NCBI RefSeq assembly: GCF_020541325.1
Contig: NZ_CP047399.1
Location: 186,001 to 250,000, forward strand
From: Candidatus Vallotia laricis
GTDB taxonomy: Bacteria > Pseudomonadota > Gammaproteobacteria > Burkholderiales > Burkholderiaceae
Direction of reading: 5' to 3'
Length of the DNA stretch: 64,000 bases
In this document: piece by piece, positions 52,404 to 64,000 of the stretch
How the letters are laid out: the number at the start of each line of letters is the position of its first letter
How positions within the stretch are numbered: position 1 is the stretch's first letter
Translations under genes and position numbers: made by a program
The notes under the pieces: model-generated
Seen by the model: only the letters and a program-made list of their open reading frames with translations
Databases searched by the model: none
Told to the model about the DNA's origin: nothing

Positions 52404-53450
52404 ATGTACACGTTGCTCGATTTCAATTTTAATCTCCCCCCAGAGTTGATCGCACAAAATGCGTTGCCAGAACGTAGCGCAAGCAGATTGCTTGAAGTCA
52501 TTCCAAACGGCTCGCTGCTAGATCACCGTTTTTCTGAACTGCCTGTCTGTGTTGAGCCTAGCGACCTGCTAGTTTTTAATGATACGAAAGTACTTAAGGC
52601 TCGATTCGATGGGATCAAAGAGAGTGGTGGGCGTGTTGAGGTACTAATTGAGCGTGTGACTAGTTCGCGCACTGCACTGGCACAAATCCGAGCAGGCAAA
52701 CGCCTCTTGACTGGTTCGGTCATCCGACTTGCGGACGCATTCGACGTAAGCATTAGCAAAGTTGTAAAACCATTTTACATGCTGCACTTCTCACATGATT
52801 GTATCGAATTGATTAACTGGTATGGGCAGCTGCCATTGCCGCCCTATATTAAGCACAAGCCAGATAGCTACGATAACATGCGATATCAAACTATTTTTGC
52901 GATGACGCCTGGCGCTATTGCAGCACCTACTGCCGGTCTGCACTTTGATATTCCAACACTTATTGCATTAAAGACGCGTGGCGTTCGCTGTGCTACATTA
53001 ACACTACATATAGGTTCTGGCACGTTCCAACCTGTTCGTACTAATGACATTAGACACCACAAGATGCACAGCGAGTGGTACAACATTCCGCCCCTTCTGG
53101 TCGAAGAAATTGAGGCCACGAAGGCTGCGGGACGCTCAGTGATTGCAGTCGGAACGACATCAATGCGTGCACTGGAAGCAGCAGCACGCGATGCTGAGCG
53201 CGACGGCAGAAAGTTGCGTGCGGTTTGTGCAGAAACGGATATCTTCATTACGCCCGGTTACCGATTCCGAATTATTGACCGGCTTTTGACAAACTTTCAT
53301 CTACCGAAATCGACACTACTGATGTTAGTGTCTGCATTCGCAGGCGTTGAGCCGATCCGCCGAGCCTACTGCCACGCGATCTCAAAACGCTACCGTTTTT
53401 TCAGTTACGGCGATGCGATGCTACTTACCCGGGCCACTTCTGCTATATAG
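52404..53450 (+). CDS. queA: S-adenosylmethionine:tRNA ribosyltransferase-isomerase
   Basis: Builds epoxyqueuosine on tRNA from preQ1 and SAM. 348 aa from ATG 52404 ([17 protein letters not shown], the family start). Motifs: [56 protein letters not shown] and [19 protein letters not shown]. tgt follows 69 bp downstream; together they carry the last committed steps of queuosine formation. Confidence 0.96.
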   Translation: MYTLLDFNFNLPPELIAQNALPERSASRLLEVIPNGSLLDHRFSELPVCVEPSDLLVFNDTKVLKARFDGIKESGGRVEVLIERVTSSRTALAQIRAGKRLLTGSVIRLADAFDVSISKVVKPFYMLHFSHDCIELINWYGQLPLPPYIKHKPDSYDNMRYQTIFAMTPGAIAAPTAGLHFDIPTLIALKTRGVRCATLTLHIGSGTFQPVRTNDIRHHKMHSEWYNIPPLLVEEIEATKAAGRSVIAVGTTSMRALEAAARDAERDGRKLRAVCAETDIFITPGYRFRIIDRLLTNFHLPKSTLLMLVSAFAGVEPIRRAYCHAISKRYRFFSYGDAMLLTRATSAI

Positions 53451-53456
53451 TAATAA

Positions 53457-54650
<1,194 letters not shown>

Positions 54651-55416
54651 TAACTTGCTTACCTCAGTAAAATCTGAGACAGCCAAAGCGATATACTTTT
54701 TCAGGCGGCGCACTACAAATCGCAGCTCAAAAGCAACACGAACCCGTTATGGTCAGCTATAGTATGAGTATAGATAGCACTCCATAGCAATAAAGGGAAT
54801 TTTATAGATTATCCGACTTCTTCCGTGTATAGCAATCCAAGATAATGTTTGAGGATACATTATGATTTTGCTACTATACGTGCGTACTATTATAGTGCTT
54901 TAAGTGCTTGCGCGACTGCAATCTGCAGCGACAAATCTTATTCGGAGTATGAGAATAGAGCGCTTCTATGCCCGTAGGCACCGGTGCCAGAACTAAATGG
55001 ATACAACTTATCTAGACCCTTTAAGTCAGCCATCTTAGCCTGAACTATTAAACGTACTGTAATCTTGAAGAACGATGTCTTATTAATAAAGTTTATTAAT
55101 TAAAGTTCATAATATCGCTTAGAATGCTTCATATAAATTAGCGATTAGGCTATAGTGCGCATAAGAAGGTAATCCCTGGTATTTTTGGTCTTAGACCAGT
55201 AACCCTACTCTCTGGGGAGAACTGTATAATTCAACATTTAAACTATACATTGATACTCAATAAATAATCTATAGTGTTATATTTAATAATGCAATTTATT
55301 AGATATAAGTCTCTAATTGTTAGAAAGGTAATAAGCTACGATTGATAGCTTATACCTATCTTCGCAATAATGCGCGTCGACGAGCTGCTTGCCTAAAAAG
55401 CAGTATGTTTCTAGCA
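54651..55416. other. Convergent gap between tgt and purB (likely inversion joint)
   Basis: 766 bp without a gene. Small hairpins: CTCAG/CTGAG just past tgt, TGGTCT-T-AGACCA near 55187, and ATTAATAAA-G-TTTATTAAT near 55082. It is the joint where the expected tgt-yajC adjacency is broken. Confidence 0.5.
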
Positions 55417-57281
<1,865 letters not shown>

Positions 57282-58202
57282 TTAGGATTGCCCACAATTC
57301 TTTTCTGTGATTAAGTCTCCACGCTTAACCCCGAGACATGTCGCGAGAGCAGCTGAAACAAATACTGACGAGTAGATACTAAATAAGATACCAATAGTTA
57401 ATGCTAGTGCAAAATTGTGCAGCGTTATACCTCCGAATAAAAGCATTGATAATACCATCATCTGGGTCGAGCCATGCGTGATGATGGTGCGCGATATTGT
57501 ACGCGTAATGGCGCGATTAATAACCTCAGTAACTGTCATATTACGCTCCCGTAGAAACGTTTCTCGAATCCGATCAAAAATGACGACCGACTCATTAACT
57601 GAATAACCGAGCACTGCAAGCACTGCTGCTAATACTGATAGAGAAAACTCCCATTGGAAAAATGCGAAGCAACCTAAAATAATCACAAGGTCATGCAAAT
57701 TTGCAACGATCCCAGCAACTGCAAGTTTCCATTTGAATCGAAACGCAAGATAGATTAAAATCCCTATAACTACATAGGTGAGTGCAAATAATCCGTTCGT
57801 TACTAGATCTTCTCCTACCTGTGGTCCAATAAATTCCACACACTGCAACTTAATTTTAGCATCAATCGATTTCAGAGCAACCATTACCTGGTTGCTCTGC
57901 TGCATTGAGGACAACCCTTCCTTTAGTGGCAATCGAATTAGCACATCATGTGATGTACCAAAGGTTTGTACTTGCGCATCGGTATACAGAAGCTTATCTA
58001 GTGCATCGCGAATTGCATCAATCTTTTCTGTTTTTGGCACGCAGATTTCGAGCACGGTTCCGCCAGTAAATTCAGCGGATAAATACAGGCCGCGATGTAC
58101 TAGAAGGAATACTGCTAGAAGGAAGGTTATAAGTGAGATTATATTAAAGATTAACGCCCACTTCATGAAAGGAATATCTTTTCGAATCCGGAAAAATTCC
58201 AT
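57282..58202 (-). CDS. secF: Protein translocase subunit SecF
   Basis: RND-like partner of SecD that uses the proton gradient to help export. 306 aa with six predicted membrane helices; N-terminal helix after FRIRKDIPFMKW, the periplasmic EFTGGTVLEI loop, and the conserved LGYSVNESVVIFDRIRE and ITHGSTQMMVLSMLLFGG segments. 183 bp downstream of secD, with a G/C hairpin between. Confidence 0.96.
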   Translation of the reverse strand: MEFFRIRKDIPFMKWALIFNIISLITFLLAVFLLVHRGLYLSAEFTGGTVLEICVPKTEKIDAIRDALDKLLYTDAQVQTFGTSHDVLIRLPLKEGLSSMQQSNQVMVALKSIDAKIKLQCVEFIGPQVGEDLVTNGLFALTYVVIGILIYLAFRFKWKLAVAGIVANLHDLVIILGCFAFFQWEFSLSVLAAVLAVLGYSVNESVVIFDRIRETFLRERNMTVTEVINRAITRTISRTIITHGSTQMMVLSMLLFGGITLHNFALALTIGILFSIYSSVFVSAALATCLGVKRGDLITEKNCGQS

Positions 58203-58319
58203 GAGGCTCTCCCGAGCGCACTTAGTAAGATTAACGCAGCTCAGTCAGTATGTTACTTCGCGCGACGCGTTTTGTGATGGTAGTCGATTGTCAAATCGAG
58301 CGTTTAGATTTCATCCCAA

Positions 58320-58335
58320 CCCCCTATGGGGGGGG
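58320..58335. repeat. C5-TAT-G8 hairpin tract between secD and secF
   Basis: Five C (58320-58324), TAT and eight G (58328-58335) form a GC stem in the secD-secF spacer. In the mRNA it would sit between the two coding regions and might uncouple them or slow polymerase. Confidence 0.8.
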
Positions 58336-58385
58336 CACATTAATTCTAGTGGACACTTTTTTCCTAGCATATGCGGTACATAATG

Positions 58386-60248
58386 CTAGGTATAGTCTTT
58401 CGGGCTCCATATTTGCCCGATAGCTAGCGACTTAAGTCGCTTCTTTTTACCATACCAGATGTTTACCAACCCGCGCGCGAAAAATACCGCAGAAAACATA
58501 GATGTTAGTATGCCTATGCAGTACACAACAGCAAAGCCGCGCACTGGTCCCGAGCCAAACGTAAGTAATGCTAGCCCAGCTATCAGCATCGTGATGCTCG
58601 AATCTAGAATCGTTACCCATGCATGCAAGAAGCCATTCTGGATAGATAGTTGAGCAGATGCTCCATGACGTAGTTCTTCTCGGATGCGCTCATTAATAAG
58701 GACGTTTGCGTCAATCGCCATTCCTAATGTCAGCGCAATTGCCGCAATACCAGGCAATGTAAGGGTCGCCCGAATTATTGACAGAGCCGCGACAAGTAAA
58801 AACAGGTTCACCGATAACGCAATCACCGAGATTAGTCCAAACAGCATATAGTACGAGATTATAAAAACCGTGATTGCGAGAAACCCATACTGCACCGAGT
58901 TAAAGCCCTTTCTAATGTTATCCAGGCCCACGCTCGGGCCAAGCGTACGTTCCTCGATGATTTCCATCGGTGCGGCTAGTGAACCAGCTCGCAACAATAA
59001 TGCAAGATCAGTTGCTGCTTGTGGCGTTAGTTGACCAGTAATCTGGAAGTTTTCTCCCAGCTCAGATCGGATAGTTGCTACAGTTAAAATTTCACTCCTG
59101 TTCTTTTCGAATAATACGATTGCCATCATCTTGTTAATATTATTACGTGACACGTCACGCAATACCTGTCCACCATGGGCATCAAGTCGGATCTTCACTG
59201 ATGGACGTTGATGCTCATCAAAATCGACTGATGCATCGGTAATTCGATGACCTGTGAAAATTATCTGCTTTTTTAAGTATATTGGTGCTCCATTGCCTTG
59301 TGTGAATAGATCATAACCATCTGGTGCGGGAGATTTAATACTGCGTACGGGATTTGGGTAATCAGCCATACGAGCCTCAAGCGTGGCGGTTCGACCAATA
59401 ATATCTTTAGCTTTTGCGGTATCTTGAACGCCGGGTAGCTCAACAACAATTCGGTCTTCGCCTTGCCGATGCACAATTGGTTCTGCAACACCCAGTTCGT
59501 TTACTCTATTATTTAGAGTTAAAATATTTTGCTTTAGTGCACTGTCTAGCACTATTTTTTGTACACCAAGTGCAAATTTTCCTACTACTTTATAGTCGTG
59601 TGACACCGGAAGAAGATGCCAACTTAACTCGGTAATATTATCCGCCAGTAGATGGTAAGCGCGGCTTGCATCATCCTGATTTTTACAGTTGACTACCACT
59701 GTCTGGCCAATGCGATTTACATAGCTATCGTCGATTGATTTGTCGTGTAGCAGTATACGACCATCGGTCGCGTCCGAATCTAGCCTTTTATTCAATGCAT
59801 CATGCAAGTCCACCTGCAATAGGAAGTGCACTCCACCGCGGAGATCCAGACCTAGATGCATCGGTAGTGCGTGGAGTGCAGATAGCCAGCGAGGAGAAGC
59901 TGATTGTAGGTTTAGCGAGACAATATAAGTTGGATCATTCGGATCGGTATTTAGCGTTTTTTGCAGCAGGTCTTTTACGCGTAATTGCGTATCGGTATCC
60001 TTTACCTGCAAGTAAATAGTTGGATTCTGATTTCGGCTGTCGAAGATGATATTATTAGCATGTACATCATTCTCATTGAGCGTTGACTCGACGGTATCAA
60101 GTACTGATGAATCTAGCTTGACAGTCGCTGACCCGCTGGATATCTGCACCCCCGGTACCTCACCAAAAAAGTTTGGTAACGTATATAGAAAGCCTACAGC
60201 AAGTGCTAGTAGCATTACAACATTCTTCCAAGGGGGGTAGCGATTCAT
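58386..60248 (-). CDS. secD: Protein translocase subunit SecD
   Basis: Large RND-like Sec accessory subunit. 620 aa from ATG 60248 (NRYPPWKNVVMLLALAVGFLY, the usual N-terminal helix); earlier in-frame starts add an arginine/serine-rich leader. HLGLDLRGGVHFLLQ, the P1 periplasmic domain with ELPGVQDTAKAKDIIG, and the C-terminal helices with LTLGMAIDANVLINERIREEL follow. yajC lies 108 bp upstream on the same strand. Confidence 0.96.
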   Translation of the reverse strand: MNRYPPWKNVVMLLALAVGFLYTLPNFFGEVPGVQISSGSATVKLDSSVLDTVESTLNENDVHANNIIFDSRNQNPTIYLQVKDTDTQLRVKDLLQKTLNTDPNDPTYIVSLNLQSASPRWLSALHALPMHLGLDLRGGVHFLLQVDLHDALNKRLDSDATDGRILLHDKSIDDSYVNRIGQTVVVNCKNQDDASRAYHLLADNITELSWHLLPVSHDYKVVGKFALGVQKIVLDSALKQNILTLNNRVNELGVAEPIVHRQGEDRIVVELPGVQDTAKAKDIIGRTATLEARMADYPNPVRSIKSPAPDGYDLFTQGNGAPIYLKKQIIFTGHRITDASVDFDEHQRPSVKIRLDAHGGQVLRDVSRNNINKMMAIVLFEKNRSEILTVATIRSELGENFQITGQLTPQAATDLALLLRAGSLAAPMEIIEERTLGPSVGLDNIRKGFNSVQYGFLAITVFIISYYMLFGLISVIALSVNLFLLVAALSIIRATLTLPGIAAIALTLGMAIDANVLINERIREELRHGASAQLSIQNGFLHAWVTILDSSITMLIAGLALLTFGSGPVRGFAVVYCIGILTSMFSAVFFARGLVNIWYGKKKRLKSLAIGQIWSPKDYT

Positions 60249-60356
60249 GAGATAACTAGACAAGGAAGTTCTCGAGGGTGTTCTCCGATCCACTCTATTT
60301 GGTATAAAACGACTCATCAGACGCCAGGCCACACAGAGACTAGATATGCTCTAGGA

Positions 60357-60686
60357 TTAGAGAGACTTTATAGTACCTTTGGGAAGAATTGTGGAGATCG
60401 CGTTTTTTTGGACAGTAACCTCGGTACTGTCACATAACTCTACTCTAATGTAAACGTCACCGACCCTAGATACTTTACCCATAATACCTCCGGATGTGAG
60501 CACTTCATCGCCTTTAGTCAGAGTAGTTAGCATGTTTCGATGCTCCTTCTGCCTTTTTAGCTGAGGACGAATCATAAAGAAGTACAGTACTGTAATCATT
60601 AGGATAAATAAGCCGTACGTCTGAATAAAGTCAGTAGCACTGCCTACGGTAGATGTGCTCTGGGCATACGCATTGAAAATAAACAC
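60357..60686 (-). CDS. yajC: Preprotein translocase subunit YajC
   Basis: Small single-pass membrane protein associated with SecDF. 109 aa: short N-terminal segment, a strong helix (YGLFILMITVLYFFMI), then RPQLKRQKEHRNMLTTLTKGDEVLTSGGI and the small beta domain. Start is GTG 60686 with GGAG nine bases upstream. First gene of yajC-secD-secF. Confidence 0.95.
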   Translation of the reverse strand: MFIFNAYAQSTSTVGSATDFIQTYGLFILMITVLYFFMIRPQLKRQKEHRNMLTTLTKGDEVLTSGGIMGKVSRVGDVYIRVELCDSTEVTVQKNAISTILPKGTIKSL

Positions 60687-60896
60687 GTCGGTCTCTCCGT
60701 TATAGAAGGTCTAAATAACTTTGTATTCTACCATTCGTTTAAAATGGCAAGGTATCATCTAGCGTTTATGTGGTCTGCTATAGGCACTCTCGCCTACTAA
60801 CTAAGATAACGCAGCTTGATACTAGCCTATCCATAGCACAATCACATACAGCAATATTTATATTCATTGGTCTATTTTGTGCCTCATGTTTCTTTT

Positions 60897-62135
60897 ATGT
60901 CCTTTTTAACCCAATTCGAATTTTTTGCCACCTGCCCGCGCGGCTTAGAGGGCGTGCTTGCCACCGAACTCTACGAGTTATCTGTGCTCGAGGTTAATCC
61001 GGCGTTTGCTGTGAAAGAGCGAACAGCTGGCGGCGTGCCGTTCAGCGGTACATGGGTTGCCGCCTTTATGGCAAATCTATATTCGCGAATCGCTAGCAGG
61101 ATCCTATTGAAAGTTGTAACCCAGCCCTACTGTGATGAGCACGACATTTATGTGCTAGCACGCGAACAGCCTTGGGAGCAATGGTTCGATGCTAGTCGCA
61201 CCTTTCGGATAGATGTAACCGCAATAAAATCGCCACTTCATAGTATAGAATTTACGATGCTACGTATTAAGGATGCTATCTGCGACCGGCTGCGCGATCG
61301 GATTGGAGCAAGACCTAATATCGACAAGATCGCACCAGACATACGTATTAAAGCATTTATTACTCCTACAGACTGCACATTGTACCTAGATACTTCCGGC
61401 AGGCCCCTCTTTAAGCGCGGGTGGCGCCTAGATAAAGGGGTCGCTCCGTTGCGCGAGAATCTAGCCGCAGGGATCATTCGTCTGTCTGGCTGGACCGGGA
61501 GCGATCCGCTGTTTGATCCCATGTGTGGGAGTGGAACGTTCATTGCCGAAGCCGCGCAGATCGCACTGCGCATCGCTCCAGGTCTCAACCGAAATTTTAG
61601 TTTCGAAAAGTTTAGGTACTATGATATCGCCGCATGGCAGCGCATGAAAGCTCAGGCGCTAGACGATAGTTGCAAAGCTATCTCTTACGCTAAGCTAAGT
61701 AATACTCTATTAATCTATGCCAGTGATATATCTAATAAAATGCTGGCTAAGGCCTTAGAGAACCTACGGCGTGCAAGCTGCTCATCGATGATATCGCTCA
61801 AACAATGCGATGCGCTCGATATCGTAGCGCCATGCGATCTGCCAGGCGTGTTAGTTATGAATCCGCCTTATAGCGAGCGAATATCGGTGCATCTCCGGAG
61901 AGCTCCTCGCTACTGGAACAGCAGCACAGAATTCCAAACTTCCAACCCGAGTAACGCGAATAATATATTTTTTCGCGAATTTGGCAACGTGCTAAGGCAG
62001 CAGTTCCTTGGCTGGAAAGTATTCGTATTCAGCTCCGATCGGAAGCTGCCGGGTCAGATGCAACTGCGTGCATCGACGAAGACGCCGTTATACAACGGCG
62101 CACTTAAATGCCAGCTATTCTATTTCAATATATAA
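60897..62135 (+). CDS. THUMP-domain class I SAM RNA methyltransferase (RlmL N-terminal-half type)
   Basis: Likely N2-guanosine methyltransferase of 23S rRNA, as for the first half of E. coli RlmL. 412 aa from ATG 60897. An N-terminal ferredoxin-like and THUMP region (ATCPRGLEGVLATEL, then FRIDVTAIKSPLHSIEFTML) is followed by the Rossmann domain: PLRENLAAGII, the SAM loop LFDPMCGSGTFIAEAA and the catalytic MNPPYSERI. Exact modified base is not shown by sequence alone. It begins 210 bp from yajC in divergent orientation and is followed by a perfect 20-bp palindrome. Confidence 0.9.
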   Translation: MSFLTQFEFFATCPRGLEGVLATELYELSVLEVNPAFAVKERTAGGVPFSGTWVAAFMANLYSRIASRILLKVVTQPYCDEHDIYVLAREQPWEQWFDASRTFRIDVTAIKSPLHSIEFTMLRIKDAICDRLRDRIGARPNIDKIAPDIRIKAFITPTDCTLYLDTSGRPLFKRGWRLDKGVAPLRENLAAGIIRLSGWTGSDPLFDPMCGSGTFIAEAAQIALRIAPGLNRNFSFEKFRYYDIAAWQRMKAQALDDSCKAISYAKLSNTLLIYASDISNKMLAKALENLRRASCSSMISLKQCDALDIVAPCDLPGVLVMNPPYSERISVHLRRAPRYWNSSTEFQTSNPSNANNIFFREFGNVLRQQFLGWKVFVFSSDRKLPGQMQLRASTKTPLYNGALKCQLFYFNI

Positions 62136-62704
62136 CTGCACTAGTATGCTAACGCTAGCGTTAGCAATGAGTATGCATTTACATAATTTATGTGTTTTTA
62201 GTAACACGACATAATTTAATGTATAGATTCTGTATCTCGACGAGCATTCCGACCATATATATGTCCTTGTAAGCTCTTATTGTTATCGATTAGATTACAC
62301 CCGATATCATTCTTAAAAGCATGTAGTACTAAACTAGAAATATAAATTACTCTGCATAGCTTAGGATCGGCGTCTGTCTAGCAGAGAACAGGCTGCCATA
62401 ATCAGCAACACAGACATGTGCTGCTGATTACACTACATATTAATACAATCTAAAATTATTGATATATATGTTATATAGTTAGGTTAGGTTGGCTATTTAT
62501 ATGCTTATATATTTTTCCTCTAGTAGCATTGGAGCAGAGAATGCATCAAGATGCGCATAAGATTATATTAAAGATATGTCTAGTCCGGACACCTTGCTTT
62601 ACCCAATTTAGGACAGTATCAGTTAGTTTTAGCATATTAAACTAGTGTGCCAAAACCAAATTTAAGGAACTTAACTAGCGTTAGTGGCACCTAGATAATA
62701 CATC
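62136..62704. other. Gap between the RlmL-type gene and mnmA
   Basis: 569 bp without a gene. A 20-bp perfect palindrome with no spacer (62147-62166) begins 12 bases past the RlmL-type stop, and a 9-bp stem with inner CACA/TGTG pairing lies at 62399-62430. No terminator-type T run follows either. Confidence 0.6.
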
Positions 62705-63790
62705 ATGACAAAACAACGCGTCGTCATTGGAATATCCGGCGGAGTAGACTCCTCAGTCGCTGCGTGGCTGCTTAAACAGCAAGGCTATGAGGTCATTGGC
62801 TTATTTATGAAAAACTGGGACGACGATAGCGAATATTGCTCAAGCCGGCAGGATTGGATTGACGTCGCATCGGTTGCAGACCTCATTGGTATCGATATCG
62901 AAGCAGTAAACTTTTCCAAACAGTATAAAGATAAGGTTTTTGCTGAGTTTCTGCGAGAGTATTCGGCAGGCAGAACACCTAATCCAGATATATTGTGTAA
63001 TACGGAAATCAAATTCAAGGCATTTCTAGAACACGCGATAGCTCTCGGTGCTCAAATTATTGCAACTGGACACTATGCCCGTATTCGAGAGACCGGTAAG
63101 CGATTTAAACTACTTAAGGCACTAGATTTATCTAAAGATCAATCTTATTTCCTACATCGCTTGGATCAATCACAGTTGAGCTGTACACTGTTTCCGCTTG
63201 GGGAAATGATGAAGTCAAAAGTTCGAGAAATTGCGGCACGAATTAAATTACCTAACGCAGAAAAAAAAGACTCGACTGGAATTTGTTTTATCGGGGAGCA
63301 GCCGTTCCGTGCTTTCTTAAATCGCTATTTGCCTATCGATCCCGGCCCAATGAAAACCTGGGATAACAATATCGTTGGCAAACATATTGGCCTAGCATTT
63401 TATACATTAGGTCAGCGAAAAGGAATCGGCTTAGGCGGCCGGCGAAATGGTAGCGGAAAACCATGGTTCGTCTTTAGTAAAGATATCATAAACAATACCC
63501 TACATATTGTGCAGGGGCATGATCACCCTAGCTTACTTAGCTCGACTTTGCGGGGAAAGAGTGCTAGCTGGATTTCAGGTAACGCACCGCAGGAAGGATT
63601 GGAATGTGTAGCTAAAACACGCTATCGTCAGCAAGATGCTGCTTGTACATTCCACTACATGTCAGATTGCCATTTTGCGTTGCGCTTTACTCAGCCACAA
63701 TGGGCAGTAACGCCAGGGCAATCTGCCGTATTATATAACGGTGATATTTGCTTAGGTGGCGGCATTATAGATACTACATCAATGCTATAA
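62705..63790 (+). CDS. mnmA: tRNA-specific 2-thiouridylase MnmA
   Basis: Thiolates U34 of tRNA-Lys, -Glu and -Gln. 361 aa; ATP-pyrophosphatase loop [12 protein letters not shown] at residues 9-20, catalytic Cys98 in [10 protein letters not shown] and the persulfide-forming Cys194 in [26 protein letters not shown], and the C-terminal barrel. ATG 62705 is the family start. In Burkholderia purB is the neighbour of mnmA; here they are about 6 kb apart in opposite orientation. Confidence 0.96.
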   Translation: MTKQRVVIGISGGVDSSVAAWLLKQQGYEVIGLFMKNWDDDSEYCSSRQDWIDVASVADLIGIDIEAVNFSKQYKDKVFAEFLREYSAGRTPNPDILCNTEIKFKAFLEHAIALGAQIIATGHYARIRETGKRFKLLKALDLSKDQSYFLHRLDQSQLSCTLFPLGEMMKSKVREIAARIKLPNAEKKDSTGICFIGEQPFRAFLNRYLPIDPGPMKTWDNNIVGKHIGLAFYTLGQRKGIGLGGRRNGSGKPWFVFSKDIINNTLHIVQGHDHPSLLSSTLRGKSASWISGNAPQEGLECVAKTRYRQQDAACTFHYMSDCHFALRFTQPQWAVTPGQSAVLYNGDICLGGGIIDTTSML

Positions 63791-64000
63791 ACTCCCCTCC
63801 CTGCAACGTATAAAAACGCTTTTTGCTTGACTGCTACGTGAAGTGCTTGCCCTAAAAATGGCATCCTATGCCCAACTATCTCCGAATGTCACCATATAAG
63901 GGATGACATCAACTTTCTAATTAGCTTCTTGTGGGGATATTATTATTTTCAGCTCAATTTGTGCATGCTTATACATAGCGTTCGGCGCCTTATGCAAATT
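63791..64000. other. Window end after mnmA
   Basis: 210 bp, no gene and no clear terminator that I can see. Confidence 0.4.

Overview
The window looks like part of the chromosome of a Burkholderiaceae bacterium with a shrinking, host-restricted genome. Nearly every recognisable protein reads as a close relative of a Burkholderia protein, and the local gene order is the Burkholderia one: obgE-proB-rppH-proS-marC-ffh, nrdA-nrdB-H1-like, pfkB-prmA-accC-accB, pyrF-pgpA-thiL-maeB, tkt-gapA, fur/bamE-dapB-leuS-lptE-holA-proA, yggS-proC-recG-queA-tgt, yajC-secD-secF. By my tally only about 69% of the window is coding. The rest is AT-richer, gene-free DNA in gaps of up to 2.7 kb, placed where Burkholderia carries further genes. 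One gene is a clear wreck (recG), one is a 5-prime remnant (lptE) and one is split by a single-base frameshift (proB). The nearest known lifestyle analogues would be insect- or fungus-associated Burkholderiaceae symbionts. The assignment to a particular symbiont genus is inference only.

Layout. 1-6160: terminator of an upstream gene, obgE, frameshifted proB, divergent rppH and proS, marC, then ffh on the minus strand. 7.5-9.07 kb: gene desert ending in a tandem NrdR-box operator. 9.07-14.1 kb: nrdA, nrdB and a miniature histone H1-like gene. 14.5-19.2 kb (minus): pfkB-family kinase, prmA, accC, accB. 19.2-21.6 kb: desert. 21.6-24.9 kb: rnb, pyrF. 25.07-26.66 kb (minus): pgpA and thiL, divergent from maeB. 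30-34.1 kb: orphan barstar, transketolase, gapA. 34.1-35.05 kb: gap with very strong palindromes. 35.05-43.2 kb: fur (minus), bamE, dapB, leuS, lptE remnant, holA, proA. 44.2-46.75 kb: edd-eda. 46.75-49.44 kb: the largest desert. 49.4-54.65 kb: yggS, proC, recG pseudogene (minus), queA, tgt. 55.4-60.7 kb (minus): purB, secF, secD, yajC. 60.9-63.8 kb: RlmL-type methyltransferase, mnmA.

The genes are core metabolism and information processing: the three proline-synthesis steps (proB, proA, proC), Entner-Doudoroff glycolysis (edd, eda) with transketolase and GAPDH, the fatty-acid entry step (accB, accC), dNTP synthesis (nrdA, nrdB under NrdR), membrane biogenesis (ffh, yajC-secD-secF, bamE, pgpA) and tRNA modification (queA, tgt, mnmA). 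There are no rRNA or tRNA genes, insertion sequences, prophage genes or CRISPR arrays that I can support.

Two features are not explained by ordinary annotation. First, there are many long, perfect, sequence-unrelated inverted repeats (stems 12-24 bp), including a spacer-free 46-bp palindrome, a 24-bp-stem repeat just ahead of leuS, and hairpins built on the last codons and stop codons of the pfkB-family gene and pgpA. Second, there are several runs of 8-10 G or C in otherwise AT-rich DNA, one of them inside obgE. The broken recG, the frameshifted proB and an apparently eroded LeuRS editing site fit a genome losing repair and quality-control functions.
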